Shown here one piece after another: positions 16,403 to 25,821 of a stretch of 53,094 nt of DNA. The stretch is from assembly GCA_002409405.1 (NCBI GenBank), contig DHNG01000001.1, forward strand, positions 247,095-300,188, given 5' to 3'. Source of the stretch: Flavobacteriales bacterium UBA5422 (GTDB lineage Bacteria; Bacteroidota; Bacteroidia; Flavobacteriales_D; Crocinitomicaceae). The number at the start of each line of letters is the position of its first letter. Positions within the stretch are counted from its first letter, which is position 1. The position numbers and the translations under genes are program-made. A model generated the notes under the pieces. It did not search any database and was not told the DNA's origin. It saw only the letters and a program-made list of their open reading frames with translations.

Positions 16403-19400
16403 TTAGCGTTCCAGGTAAATAAACCCTGTTTTTACTCCATGTAGCTCGGATTGTGTATCAAGTACATAATAATAGGTTCCTGTAGGAAGTTCATCACCTC
16501 CGACATTCAACTTACTTGTACTGCGTCCACCCCAGTCATTCTGGTAATTAGTAGTGTGAAACACAACATTTCCCCAACGGTTATAGATCGTGAGTTCATT
16601 ATCAGGATAATTTTCAATTCCTTCAATGACAAACACATCGTCAACACCATCTCCGTTTGCAGTAACGTAATTCGGGATATCAAATGCTTTACAATTAACC
16701 TCGATCGAAACGTCCGTAATTGTATTCCCGCACGCTCCGTTTGAAACGGTGTAAGAGAAGGTGTAAAAACCAGTTGGAAGCGGAGAAATATCCAGAGTTC
16801 CGTTGGTATTTAAATGCGGTGTTGCAACTGAATTTGTTGTTGTCCAGATACCTCCTGATGTCTCATTTGCCAACAAGGTATTCAGATCAATCTGAGCATT
16901 GTCTTTTGCACAGAAAGCATCACTTGAAATTGGTGTTCCCGAAGATGTGCCGTTTGCATTGTCAACCTGAACGGTAATGATTGCTGTGTCGGCTTTACAA
17001 TCTCCGGTGATGTATTCGAAAACATACGTTCCTGATAATCCCTGAAGATTTAATGTGCTTCCGCTGAACTGACCTCCCGGATTATTTCCTGTTGCTGATA
17101 CAGACCATACACCTCCGGATTGAGCTGTACCTGACAACAACGTTGTTAAGTTTAGTGTTCCTGTTGAGCAAACAGTTGTAGAATTGTCAACTCCTGCATT
17201 TGATTGCGGAACATTATCAACAATTGTTATCTCAAACGAACAAGTCGCCTGATTTCCGGATGCATCTGAAGCAGTAACGGTTACTGTAAGGGATCCGTCA
17301 GTTGTAGAAACAGTTGTTCCTGCTGCCGGACTTTGTGTATAGGTAATTGTTCCGGTACAGTTATCAGTCGCAGAGACCAAAGCTGTATAATCCGGTAATG
17401 CAATCTCACAATTCACGGCTGTGATAGTGAGTGTTGTGTCTCCCTGACAGTCTACAATTACGGGATCTACATCATCTTCTACTGTCACATTAAATGTACA
17501 AGTAGTAGTGTTTCCTGCTGCATCTGTTGCTGTATAAGTAACAACAGTTGTTCCTGCAGGAAAGATATCTCCCGGATTATGACTTGCTGTTACTACCGGA
17601 GTAGAGCAGTTGTCTGTTGCTGTTGGTGCTGTCCAGTTGACAGTTGCCGTACATGAACCTACGGATGAAACCGTAAGATCGGAAGGACAGTTGGAAATAA
17701 CAGGATCCTGATCATCTCCGACTTGAATTGTTCCGGCTCCTGTAGTTGCTGTTGCGGTTAAAGGAGAAGCACATGGATCATTCGATGTCAGAATAACTGA
17801 TACAACATCTCCGTCATTCAGTGTTGATGTCGTATACGTTGATCCTGTTTCGCCTGTCATATCAGAACCGTTCACTTGCCATTGATACGTAGGTGCAGAG
17901 CCCCCGTTTGTCGGATTGGCAGTAAATGTTACGCTTGTTCCTGAACAGATCATGGCTGTTGGTGTTCCACTGATAGTTACAGAAGGAGTAACTGTGGCAA
18001 CCACCACTACCGCAGGAGTATTATCTGAAGCTGTTACCGGCGATGCACATGGTGCATTCGACGTCATGATAACTGTTATTACATCCCCACTGTTTAGTCC
18101 TGTTGTGCTGAATGTACTATTTGTTGCGCCGGAAACGTTTCCACCATTGATTTGCCATTGGTATGTAGGTGCAGACCCCCCGTTTGTCGGATTGGCTGTT
18201 AAGTTAACTGTCGATCCTGTACAGATACCCGTTACAGCATCACCTGAAATTGTTACACTTGGTGTTACAGTTGTTGTTACCGAAATAACCGATGTTGAAG
18301 CTGATGCCGTTGTTGGTGATGCACACGGTGCATTTGACGTCATGACAACCGTTACTACATCTCCGTTGTTGAGTGAAGTGGATGTAAATGTGCTGTTTGT
18401 AGCACCGGAAACGTTTCCACCATTGATTTGCCATTGGTATGTAGGTGCAGAACCTCCGTTTGTCGGGTTGGCGGTAAATGTTACACTTGTCCCTGAACAG
18501 ATCACTGATCCCGGTGCTCCTGAAATTGTTACATTTGGTGTTACCGTTGTAATAACAGAAATAGCTGAAGTGGAAGCAGATGCTGTTGTCGGTGATGCGC
18601 ATGGCGCATTTGAAGTCATGATAACCGTTACTACATCTCCATTATTCAATGAAGTTGATGTAAATGTACTGTTTGTCGCTCCGGATACATTTCCACCGTT
18701 GATTTGCCATTGGTAGGTAGGTGTAGTCCCTCCGTTTGTCGGATTGGCAGTAAATGTTACACTTGTCCCCGAACAGATAGCCGATCCCGGCGTTCCTGAA
18801 ATCGTTATACCTGGTGTTACAGTTGTGATGACTGAAATAGCTGAAGTGGAAGCGGATGCTGTTGTTGGCGACGCACATGGTGCATTTGAAGTCATAATAA
18901 CTGTTATTACATCCCCATTGTTGATCGTTGATGGAGTAAATGTATTATTGGTTGCTCCTGAAATATTACCACCATTTACTTGCCATTGATACGTTGGTGT
19001 TGTTCCTCCGTTTGTCGGGTTTGCAGTAAATGTTACACTTGTCCCTGAACAAATAGCCGATCCTGGTGTTCCTGAAATGGTTACACTTGGTGTTACCGTA
19101 GTGATAACCGAGATTGCTGAAGTGGAAGCGGATGCAGTTGTCGGTGAAGCACATGGAGCATTTGACGTCATAATAACTGTAACTACATCCCCGTTGTTTA
19201 GTGAAGTTGATGTAAATGTACTGTTTGTAGCTCCGGATACATTCCCACCATTTATTTGCCATTGGTAGGTAGGTGTTGTTCCTCCGTTTGTCGGGTTTGC
19301 AGTAAATGTTACACTTGTCCCTGAACAGATAGCTGATCCCGGTGTTCCTGAAATCGTTACACTTGGTGTTACTGTAGTGATAACCGAGATTGCTGAGGTG

Positions 19401-22363
19401 GAAGCAGATGCTGTTGTCGGTGATGCGCATGGTGCATTTGAAGTCATGATAACCGTTACTACATCTCCATTATTCAATGAAGTTGATGTAAATGTACTGT
19501 TTGTCGCTCCGGATACATTTCCACCGTTGATTTGCCATTGGTATGTAGGTGTAGTCCCTCCGTTTGTCGGATTCGCTGTAAATGTTACACTTGTCCCCGA
19601 ACAGATAGCCGATCCCGGCGTTCCTGAAATCGTTACTCCAGGCGTTACAATCGGTGTAATTGTAATTGCTACCGTATTGGAGTTTCCTGTACATGAACCA
19701 TTCGTTACAACCGCTCTGTAGCTTGTAGAAGTTGTTATGTTATTCACGGTATGCGGTGTCGAAGTAGCTCCCGAAATGTTATTCCAGTTTGTACCTCCGT
19801 CTGTTGAAAACTGCCATTGAATGGATCCTGAATGACCCGTCAATGTCAATGTTGCACTTGAGCCGGAGCAAGCTGATGCAGGATTAATACTTGCCGTTCC
19901 CGGAGTGACAGGTGTAATCGTAATTGTTACCGGTACCCGGGGACTTGCACACATTCCTGTTCCGGATGATACATAATAAGTAGTCGTTGTTGTAGGACTT
20001 GTCGTATACGTTGCTCCCGTGTGCAATGAAGTTGGTGAATTCTGAGAACTGTACCAATTGTAGGGTGCTCCCATTCCTCCACTTGCTGTTAAACTTGTTG
20101 ACGCTCCTGAACAAGCAACTGCATCAGCAAGGTTTGGGGGTAGAGACGGGTGAAATTGTGAAATTCCTACTCCGCCACCAGAAGCGTTGGAAGATGTGCC
20201 ATTGTAGTAAGCACCATTCCCAGGGTCAACAACCGGTAAATTTTGATAATACAATGTTGCCATTGAATAAAAACGAGCGTGATTCACATTAGCGGCAACA
20301 TTCGCCTCAGAAGAGACTGCAGTATTCAGAAAACCATCCCATTCAAATGCAAATGTAGAGGAATGCAGCATCGTAATATATCCGCTTCTTCCTCCCATTG
20401 TAGCCTGAATTAAATTATAACCTGAACCTGCACCGGTTAATAATTTAGCAGCTTCTCCGGCACTTCCGATATAAAATTTATTACATCCTCCGAAAGCAAT
20501 ATTCTCAATCAGGTCACCTCCTCCGGTTCCTGAATAATAATAAGTAGAGTAATTCAATGCTCCGGCTGTTGAGAATTTACACAAGTGTGCCGCGTAGTTC
20601 CAATAAGACCCGGAAGCTCCTCCGAAATCGATGTGTGTCGGAACTCCTTTATTATATGCTCCCGGTAAATTCGTCAGCGGTAAGTTGTTACTGGTTGTAT
20701 TAAATGCTAATATTAATTCGTTTGTTGTCGGGTGTACCAAGATTCTTGCTCCGTGTCCCTGTTGTCCTCTGCGTGCATCAGAACCATTTCCCCCATACAG
20801 TGTACTCCACACTAATTGTCCTGTGTTGGTGAATTTACCCAACATCACATCCGTTCCTCCTGCCGGAGTAGTTTGGTTATAAGCTCCTGGTAAATTGACC
20901 AATCCGGCATTATTGGAGGTTTCACCTACAAAGTAGAGGTTGTCGTTGCTGTCAAAAGCACAAGAGAAGTTTTCCTGAGAACCTGTTCCTCCCATGAATG
21001 TTCCCCAAATCTGAGTATATGCGGCATTAAACAACAATAATCCCATGTCTTTTGTGCCACCGTTTATTGCCTGATTATAAGCTCCTGCACGGTTTACAAT
21101 CGGTAAAACGTTAAAATCGTATGCATCGTTTGAAATGACTACCAAACCACTATTACTGATCGCAATACTTGGTTTGTAACCGCTCGATAAACTGGTAAGA
21201 TGCTCCAATACTCCCGTGTTTTTATTAAAACGAGCCCAGAAATTTCGTGCTGCAGTGTTTTGAAAAAATCCACCACCATTTGTAAAAGGAGCGCCCGTAG
21301 TGATCCGTTCCCCAACTAAGTGAAGGGTAGTACCTCTGCTTGTAATAATATCTCCGTCATAAATTTCATCATAACCGGATCCTCCCAGGTATGTACTCCA
21401 TACAAGTTGGCGGTTTGCGTCAAACTTTGCAAAGTAAGCATCAGCAGATCCGTTTGCCGCAGTTGTGTATGCTCCTCCAGGATTTACAACGGGGTAGTTA
21501 CTTGCCGCATTTTGAGCCATTCCATACGAAAAGTAATTTCCGTCATTGTCCATGTGGTTGGCTATATTGTACAATTGATCTGTTCCGGACGACATGTTAA
21601 AGTAGGAACCCCATTCCAGAACCGGGTCAATCGTCAGTGTTGTATACGTAATGTTGTCTTTGAGCTGAAATCCTATCGTTCCGTCTTTGTGTAATACATA
21701 ATCAACCTCAACGGTAGAAGCTGTGTTTTCATTGACAAAAGAAAGCGGAATTTCTTCTGTTATCTCATTGAAATTGGTAGTGATAATCAGTTTTTTGTTT
21801 TCAATTCTGACTTTGGCTCCTTCAAACTTCAGTTGAATGTCACTGATGGTTGCACCTGCTTTTAGTACCAGGTCATATTTCAAACCATTAGAAGTATGGT
21901 AAAAAACGGCATCAATGTTCGGGTAAATGTTTTCATACCGGATGGTTTCAAATGATCGTACATCTCTGATTCCATTTCGTTTGTTCAGGTAATAATGAGT
22001 TACTCCCTGTGTTTGTTTTCCTTTTGAAATGGCAGGATTCAATTGTGCATTTTGAAAAACCATGTCCATGCGATGGTAAGTCGCTTGTTGGTTTCTCAGT
22101 GCTTCTTCATAACCTGAACGGTCATTTTCATAACGGGCAACATCTAGTTTTTCACTTTCTTTGAAATTATAGACCAGTCGATCATCCTGAAAATAAACAG
22201 ATGCTACCGGGTCACCATAATAATACTTGACCTCCGGGTGATAATTTTCATGAAAATCCAGTACTTGACCTTTATTTTCTGTAAAAACCTGACTATGCAG
22301 ATAAGATGTAAATAACGGCAAAAATAATAGCGCCGCTGTTTTAAGAATAGGGTGTATTTTCAT
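16403..22363 (-). CDS. Giant repeat adhesin with type B (CHU_C) secretion domain (operon 1)
   Basis: 1986 residues from the ATG at 22363 (signal peptide MKIHPILKTAALLFL..., cut near residue 24). Domains in order: an N-terminal ENKGQ-type region (about 28-270); SBBP-like propeller repeats with WSTYLGGSGYDE and related words (about 270-690); Ig-like domains; seven near-identical 92-residue Ig-like repeats (about 905-1548, each containing ICSGTSVTFTANPTNGG); two HYR-like domains (DPVISNCPSD... and DPVIVDCQGD...); and a C-terminal gliding-motility/CHU_C domain (about 1890-1986) containing IPNYVTANGDGVDDVF and YNRWGN. The C-terminal domain directs type IX secretion. The repeats suggest a long stalk for adhesion or gliding. 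It is the first gene of a three-gene operon. Confidence 0.93.
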   Translation of the reverse strand: MKIHPILKTAALLFLPLFTSYLHSQVFTENKGQVLDFHENYHPEVKYYYGDPVASVYFQDDRLVYNFKESEKLDVARYENDRSGYEEALRNQQATYHRMDMVFQNAQLNPAISKGKQTQGVTHYYLNKRNGIRDVRSFETIRYENIYPNIDAVFYHTSNGLKYDLVLKAGATISDIQLKFEGAKVRIENKKLIITTNFNEITEEIPLSFVNENTASTVEVDYVLHKDGTIGFQLKDNITYTTLTIDPVLEWGSYFNMSSGTDQLYNIANHMDNDGNYFSYGMAQNAASNYPVVNPGGAYTTAANGSADAYFAKFDANRQLVWSTYLGGSGYDEIYDGDIITSRGTTLHLVGERITTGAPFTNGGGFFQNTAARNFWARFNKNTGVLEHLTSLSSGYKPSIAISNSGLVVISNDAYDFNVLPIVNRAGAYNQAINGGTKDMGLLLFNAAYTQIWGTFMGGTGSQENFSCAFDSNDNLYFVGETSNNAGLVNLPGAYNQTTPAGGTDVMLGKFTNTGQLVWSTLYGGNGSDARRGQQGHGARILVHPTTNELILAFNTTSNNLPLTNLPGAYNKGVPTHIDFGGASGSYWNYAAHLCKFSTAGALNYSTYYYSGTGGGDLIENIAFGGCNKFYIGSAGEAAKLLTGAGSGYNLIQATMGGRSGYITMLHSSTFAFEWDGFLNTAVSSEANVAANVNHARFYSMATLYYQNLPVVDPGNGAYYNGTSSNASGGGVGISQFHPSLPPNLADAVACSGASTSLTASGGMGAPYNWYSSQNSPTSLHTGATYTTSPTTTTTYYVSSGTGMCASPRVPVTITITPVTPGTASINPASACSGSSATLTLTGHSGSIQWQFSTDGGTNWNNISGATSTPHTVNNITTSTSYRAVVTNGSCTGNSNTVAITITPIVTPGVTISGTPGSAICSGTSVTFTANPTNGGTTPTYQWQINGGNVSGATNSTFTSTSLNNGDVVTVIMTSNAPCASPTTASASTSAISVITTVTPSVTISGTPGSAICSGTSVTFTANPTNGGTTPTYQWQINGGNVSGATNSTFTSTSLNNGDVVTVIMTSNAPCASPTTASASTSAISVITTVTPSVTISGTPGSAICSGTSVTFTANPTNGGTTPTYQWQVNGGNISGATNNTFTPSTINNGDVITVIMTSNAPCASPTTASASTSAISVITTVTPGITISGTPGSAICSGTSVTFTANPTNGGTTPTYQWQINGGNVSGATNSTFTSTSLNNGDVVTVIMTSNAPCASPTTASASTSAISVITTVTPNVTISGAPGSVICSGTSVTFTANPTNGGSAPTYQWQINGGNVSGATNSTFTSTSLNNGDVVTVVMTSNAPCASPTTASASTSVISVTTTVTPSVTISGDAVTGICTGSTVNLTANPTNGGSAPTYQWQINGGNVSGATNSTFSTTGLNSGDVITVIMTSNAPCASPVTASDNTPAVVVVATVTPSVTISGTPTAMICSGTSVTFTANPTNGGSAPTYQWQVNGSDMTGETGSTYTTSTLNDGDVVSVILTSNDPCASPLTATATTGAGTIQVGDDQDPVISNCPSDLTVSSVGSCTATVNWTAPTATDNCSTPVVTASHNPGDIFPAGTTVVTYTATDAAGNTTTCTFNVTVEDDVDPVIVDCQGDTTLTITAVNCEIALPDYTALVSATDNCTGTITYTQSPAAGTTVSTTDGSLTVTVTASDASGNQATCSFEITIVDNVPQSNAGVDNSTTVCSTGTLNLTTLLSGTAQSGGVWSVSATGNNPGGQFSGSTLNLQGLSGTYVFEYITGDCKADTAIITVQVDNANGTSSGTPISSDAFCAKDNAQIDLNTLLANETSGGIWTTTNSVATPHLNTNGTLDISPLPTGFYTFSYTVSNGACGNTITDVSIEVNCKAFDIPNYVTANGDGVDDVFVIEGIENYPDNELTIYNRWGNVVFHTTNYQNDWGGRSTSKLNVGGDELPTGTYYYVLDTQSELHGVKTGFIYLER
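17720..19650 (-). repeat. Seven tandem 276-bp repeats within the operon 1 adhesin
   Basis: Seven in-frame units of 276 bases (92 residues) encode Ig-like domains. The TTTGCCATTGGTA word marks each unit at an exact 276-base step. The unit nearest the C-terminus (17720-18000) is the most divergent. Units 828 bases apart (18591-18803 and 19419-19631) differ at only about four of 213 positions. Confidence 0.92.
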
Positions 22364-22396
22364 AAGCAATTCGTAATAGTTAGCGTGTAAAATATA

Positions 22397-22404
22397 CAAA
22401 TATA
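22397..22404 (-). promoter_or_regulatory. -7 box for adhesin operon 1
   Basis: TATATTTG on the minus strand, 33 bases upstream of the ATG at 22363. No good TTTG lies at the expected -33 spacing, so the promoter may be weak or activator-dependent. Confidence 0.5.
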
Positions 22405-22721
22405 GTAGGTTGCAAAAATAATAATTTATTGATTAGTTGGGGGATAAAATGTTTTTATTTTCACAAACAACCGGTTTTACCTCCAATATCTATGGACATA
22501 ACATGGAAAACTGAATAGATGTTTCTGTTCTTTAAACCTACAGAATTGTTCGATTTTAAACTGAAAATATGAGCGATTGCACTTCAGTTATTTACAGAAT
22601 TTCATCAGCAATTTCTTACAAGTTGATTTGATGTTCAGTATGCATTTTTATGAAAGATGTATACCTGATGACAGATTTTATATGTATCTTAATCATCTTT
22701 CAGATAATAAATTAATAAAAG
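22405..22721. other. Intergenic region between divergent adhesin and aldehyde dehydrogenase genes
   Basis: About 320 bases without a credible gene. It holds an inverted repeat, TGAAAGATG (22651-22659) facing CATCTTTCA (22694-22702) across 34 bases, just before the aldehyde dehydrogenase start. I found no full TTTG/TAnnTTTG promoter for that gene, so its promoter is unidentified. The rest is AT-rich without recognisable elements. Confidence 0.4.
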
Positions 22722-24173
22722 ATGCTTTACAAGAGTAGAATCGGATCTACATTTTCAGAAGATACCACCATCAGGTTTTCTACATTCAATTGCCTGCAAA
22801 ATGAGAGCAATACAGAAGTATATTGTGGGGTAAGTGTAAAAGATGCGCAACGTGCGGCTATTTTGGCCACCGAAGCATTCCGGCAATTTAAAAAGACAGA
22901 CGTGTCGGTTCGTGCCGATTTTCTGAACGGAATTGCAGACGAACTTGAATTACAACGTTCTGAATTGATACAGATGTATTGCAAAGAATCCAGTTTGTCT
23001 GCCCAACGGGCAAATTCAGAGCTGGACCGGACGATCTTTCAATTGAGGAGCTATGGTAATTATTTACTGAACGAACAGTGGAATCGTCCGTTGTTAAGTG
23101 AGCCGGAGCACGTGCCTGTTCGCGTAGAGACCAAACTTCAGGCGATTGGTCCTGTTGCGGTTTTCGGGTCCAGTAATTTTCCCTTTGCTTACTCTACAGC
23201 AGGTGGAGATACTGCGTCAGCGTTAGCCGCAGGTTGCCCGGTAATTGTCAAAGCACATCCGATGCATGCCGGAACAAGCTGGTTGGTAGCGGAATGCATT
23301 CTTAAAGTGGTACAGGAACAGCAACTGCCGGATGGTGTTTTTTCTCACCTGTTGGACAATGGACATGATGTGGGAGAAGAATTAGTTGGAAATGAATTCA
23401 TCAAAGCAGTTGGATTTACAGGTTCTATTCGCGGAGGAAGAGCATTAATGGACCTTGCTTCAAAACGTGATGCTCCGATCCCTGTTTTTGCTGAAATGGG
23501 AAGTATTAACCCAGTGGTATTTTTTCAATCGGAATTGGAGAAAAACCTGGAATTGTGGATCGATAAATTTACAACTTCTATTTCCAATGATGCCGGTCAA
23601 TTTTGTACGAAGCCCGGATTGTTATTTGTTTCTCAATCTGCAGAAGGAATACAGTTCATTGCTGAACTTAAAAAGCAGTTATCCCTGACTGAACCTACAT
23701 GTCACTTGCATCCGAACTTGTTTAAAAATTATAAAGAACAGGTCGAAGAATCATTTAAGTGGATCACGTGCAAACAACCGTATCATTCGCAACCGGTATT
23801 GAGGGAGGTTACTGCCCGTGAATATCTCAATGATTACAATTTCTATGAAGAATTTTTTGGTCCGCAAGCAATAGCCGTGCTCTATAAATCTCAGGAGGAA
23901 CTAATCGAAATGCTGAATAAATTAGGTGGACAGCTAACAACGACATTTATTGGTTCAGAAGAAGAATTTCTGGCCAACGAAGAAATCATCGATCGTGCGA
24001 AAGAGAAAGCAGGCAGAATTATCTTCAATGGTGTTCCGACAGGTGTCACTGTGTGTGATGCCATGGTGCATGGTGGAACGTATCCTGCGGCATCAGACAG
24101 TCGTTTTACAGCTGTCGGTACACAAAGTATCTATCGTTTCCTGCGCCCTGTAGCTATGCAGACAATTCGATAA
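22722..24173 (+). CDS. Aldehyde dehydrogenase, alpha-ketoglutarate-semialdehyde type
   Basis: A 483-residue NADP-type aldehyde dehydrogenase resembling alpha-ketoglutaric semialdehyde dehydrogenases. It has the branch-specific motif GPVAVFGSSNFPFAYSTAGGDTASALAAGCPVIVKAHP in place of the usual PWNFP. The general-base Glu is in VFAEMGSINPV and the catalytic Cys in NDAGQFCTKPGLL. That family oxidises the semialdehyde formed from hydroxyproline, pentoses or glucarate to 2-oxoglutarate. No hydroxyproline or sugar-acid genes are adjacent, so the substrate is uncertain. It is transcribed divergently from adhesin operon 1. Confidence 0.88.
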   Translation: MLYKSRIGSTFSEDTTIRFSTFNCLQNESNTEVYCGVSVKDAQRAAILATEAFRQFKKTDVSVRADFLNGIADELELQRSELIQMYCKESSLSAQRANSELDRTIFQLRSYGNYLLNEQWNRPLLSEPEHVPVRVETKLQAIGPVAVFGSSNFPFAYSTAGGDTASALAAGCPVIVKAHPMHAGTSWLVAECILKVVQEQQLPDGVFSHLLDNGHDVGEELVGNEFIKAVGFTGSIRGGRALMDLASKRDAPIPVFAEMGSINPVVFFQSELEKNLELWIDKFTTSISNDAGQFCTKPGLLFVSQSAEGIQFIAELKKQLSLTEPTCHLHPNLFKNYKEQVEESFKWITCKQPYHSQPVLREVTAREYLNDYNFYEEFFGPQAIAVLYKSQEELIEMLNKLGGQLTTTFIGSEEEFLANEEIIDRAKEKAGRIIFNGVPTGVTVCDAMVHGGTYPAASDSRFTAVGTQSIYRFLRPVAMQTIR

Positions 24174-24230
24174 ACAGAAACTCAACGGATGTTCAAAAAT
24201 GGAAATAATGACACAGGTGCCTTGTTTCAA

Positions 24231-25733
24231 TTAGATGACACACTGGATACCTGTTTCCAGATTCGTTTTTACACCATCTACCAATGAGTAGCAAGCCAGT
24301 TTGTCTCTGAATACGTTGGATTTAAAAATAGATTTGTTCAACAACATTCTCACACATTCCTGAATTCCTTCCACAATGGACGGATGTGGATGGATCAACT
24401 CCGACAATACTTCAATGGGCTGATTCATCTTGATCAGCAATCCGACTCCCTGAATAGCGGTTGAGGCGTGTTCTCCACATGCCCGCATACCCAGGATACG
24501 CATTTCTTCGTCATTGGTAACAATAATTTTAAAGAATCCCTGCGTCTTTCGCATGGCAATTGCCCGTGCGATTAATGAAAAATCAATTTTTACTACCTTA
24601 ATCGGAATGTTCTTTTCCACGCATTGTTGCTCATTCATTCCCACCAATGCAACTTCCGGTTGTAAGAACATAATTGTACAGACGTTGTCAATGTTCAACC
24701 GGTTCTGAATATTTCCAAAGATTTTCTCTACAGCATGACGTGCTTCAATCTCCCCCATGTTGACCAGCGAAATACCTCCGCTTACATCTCCGACTGCATA
24801 AATATGAGGAACGTTTGTTTGGGTGTCATCCACTTCAATTAAACCTCTGTCTGTTAATGTTACACCGATGGCTTCCAGGTTCAATCGTTCTACATTTGGG
24901 ACTCTTCCGATCGAAAGTAATGCTTTTTTTACACGAATCGTCTGACGGGTAGTATCCGGGTAACTCAATTCGTATTCTACTTCTCCGTCAACGACTTCCA
25001 TTCGTTCTAAAGTAGCATTGTGATGAATCGTTACACCTCTGCTTTCCAGGTTTTTTGCAACCAATATGGAAATGTCTTCATCTTCTCCAGGCAGAATCCG
25101 ACTTTGTCTGTCAATCAGGTATACTTTTGTTTTTCCCAGGTTTGCAAAAATAGTTGCATATTCACACCCGATAACTCCCGCTCCGACAATCACCAGACTT
25201 TCCGGGTAATCTGCGATGTGCTCGATCCCGTCACTGGTTAAAATAGATTGTTCATCAATTTCATACTGAGGTAAATGGCGTGGTCTTGATCCCGTAGCAA
25301 GTATGATGTGTTCTCCTCGTATTGTTTTTTCATTTCCTTCATGAACAATTTTTACCTCGTGAGCAGAAACGAAGGATGCTTCTCCTCGTTCAACCCACAA
25401 CAATTGATTCGTCGTTGTGTCCTGAAGTAATTTAAGGTGTATAGAGTATTGTAATTTCCGCTCCAGTTTTGCTTCATTTACTGTTTTTTGTACAGATTCC
25501 CATGAGATTTCATACGGATCTCTTCCCTCCAGTACGATCGCATCATTGATCCCTGCAACACGATTGGCAACTTCCCATAAGGTCTTGGAAGACAATGCCC
25601 CATCGTATACTCCGGCTCCGCCAATTTTATCCCGTTCTATTAAACAAACTTTCTTTCCGTAATCAATTCCCCTCATTGCTGCGGCATATCCCGAAGGACC
25701 GCCACCGATGATAATCAAATCAAATGTGTCCAT
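24231..25733 (-). CDS. Dihydrolipoamide-dehydrogenase-like flavoprotein lacking the redox disulfide
   Basis: 500 residues from the ATG at 25733 (MDTFDLIIIGGGPSGY); the frame continues to 25829, but the extension is not family-like. The FAD motif GGGPSGYAAA, the NAD(P) motif VGAGVIGCEYA near 185, the ATGSRPRHLP strand and the second FAD motif IYAVGDVSGG are all intact, as is a C-terminal dimerisation domain with IHPHPSIVEG. The active-site segment reads GGAGVYDGALSSK where typical enzymes have GGxCxNxGCxPSK, so both redox cysteines are replaced by Gly and Ala. It therefore cannot use the usual disulfide relay and may be a diaphorase or transhydrogenase-like enzyme. No 2-oxoacid dehydrogenase genes are nearby. 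Confidence 0.85.
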   Translation of the reverse strand: MDTFDLIIIGGGPSGYAAAMRGIDYGKKVCLIERDKIGGAGVYDGALSSKTLWEVANRVAGINDAIVLEGRDPYEISWESVQKTVNEAKLERKLQYSIHLKLLQDTTTNQLLWVERGEASFVSAHEVKIVHEGNEKTIRGEHIILATGSRPRHLPQYEIDEQSILTSDGIEHIADYPESLVIVGAGVIGCEYATIFANLGKTKVYLIDRQSRILPGEDEDISILVAKNLESRGVTIHHNATLERMEVVDGEVEYELSYPDTTRQTIRVKKALLSIGRVPNVERLNLEAIGVTLTDRGLIEVDDTQTNVPHIYAVGDVSGGISLVNMGEIEARHAVEKIFGNIQNRLNIDNVCTIMFLQPEVALVGMNEQQCVEKNIPIKVVKIDFSLIARAIAMRKTQGFFKIIVTNDEEMRILGMRACGEHASTAIQGVGLLIKMNQPIEVLSELIHPHPSIVEGIQECVRMLLNKSIFKSNVFRDKLACYSLVDGVKTNLETGIQCVI

Positions 25734-25785
25734 GTCTAAGTAATTCACGATAAAAATAACAATTTTATTTTGACAATAAACCTGC

Positions 25786-25816
25786 TTTCCAGTTATGTTT
25801 TCATGATTTATATTTG
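25786..25816 (+). promoter_or_regulatory. Promoter of the YkgJ-family gene
   Basis: TTTC at 25786-25789 and TATATTTG at 25809-25816 are separated by 19 bases. The ATG at 25822 lies only five bases after the -7 box, so the message would be leaderless, or translation begins at the in-frame ATG at 25846. Confidence 0.6.
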
Positions 25817-25821
25817 CACTC

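Noticed and set aside
17916..18716. A 266-residue open frame on the plus strand across the adhesin repeats
   Set aside because: It is the antisense of the 276-bp repeats and its own product repeats with the same period. Open antisense frames are expected in such repetitive, stop-poor coding DNA.
17720..19650. Regularly spaced repeats considered as a CRISPR array
   Set aside because: Units are 276 bases, in frame and contiguous with no unique spacers; they encode Ig-like domains.
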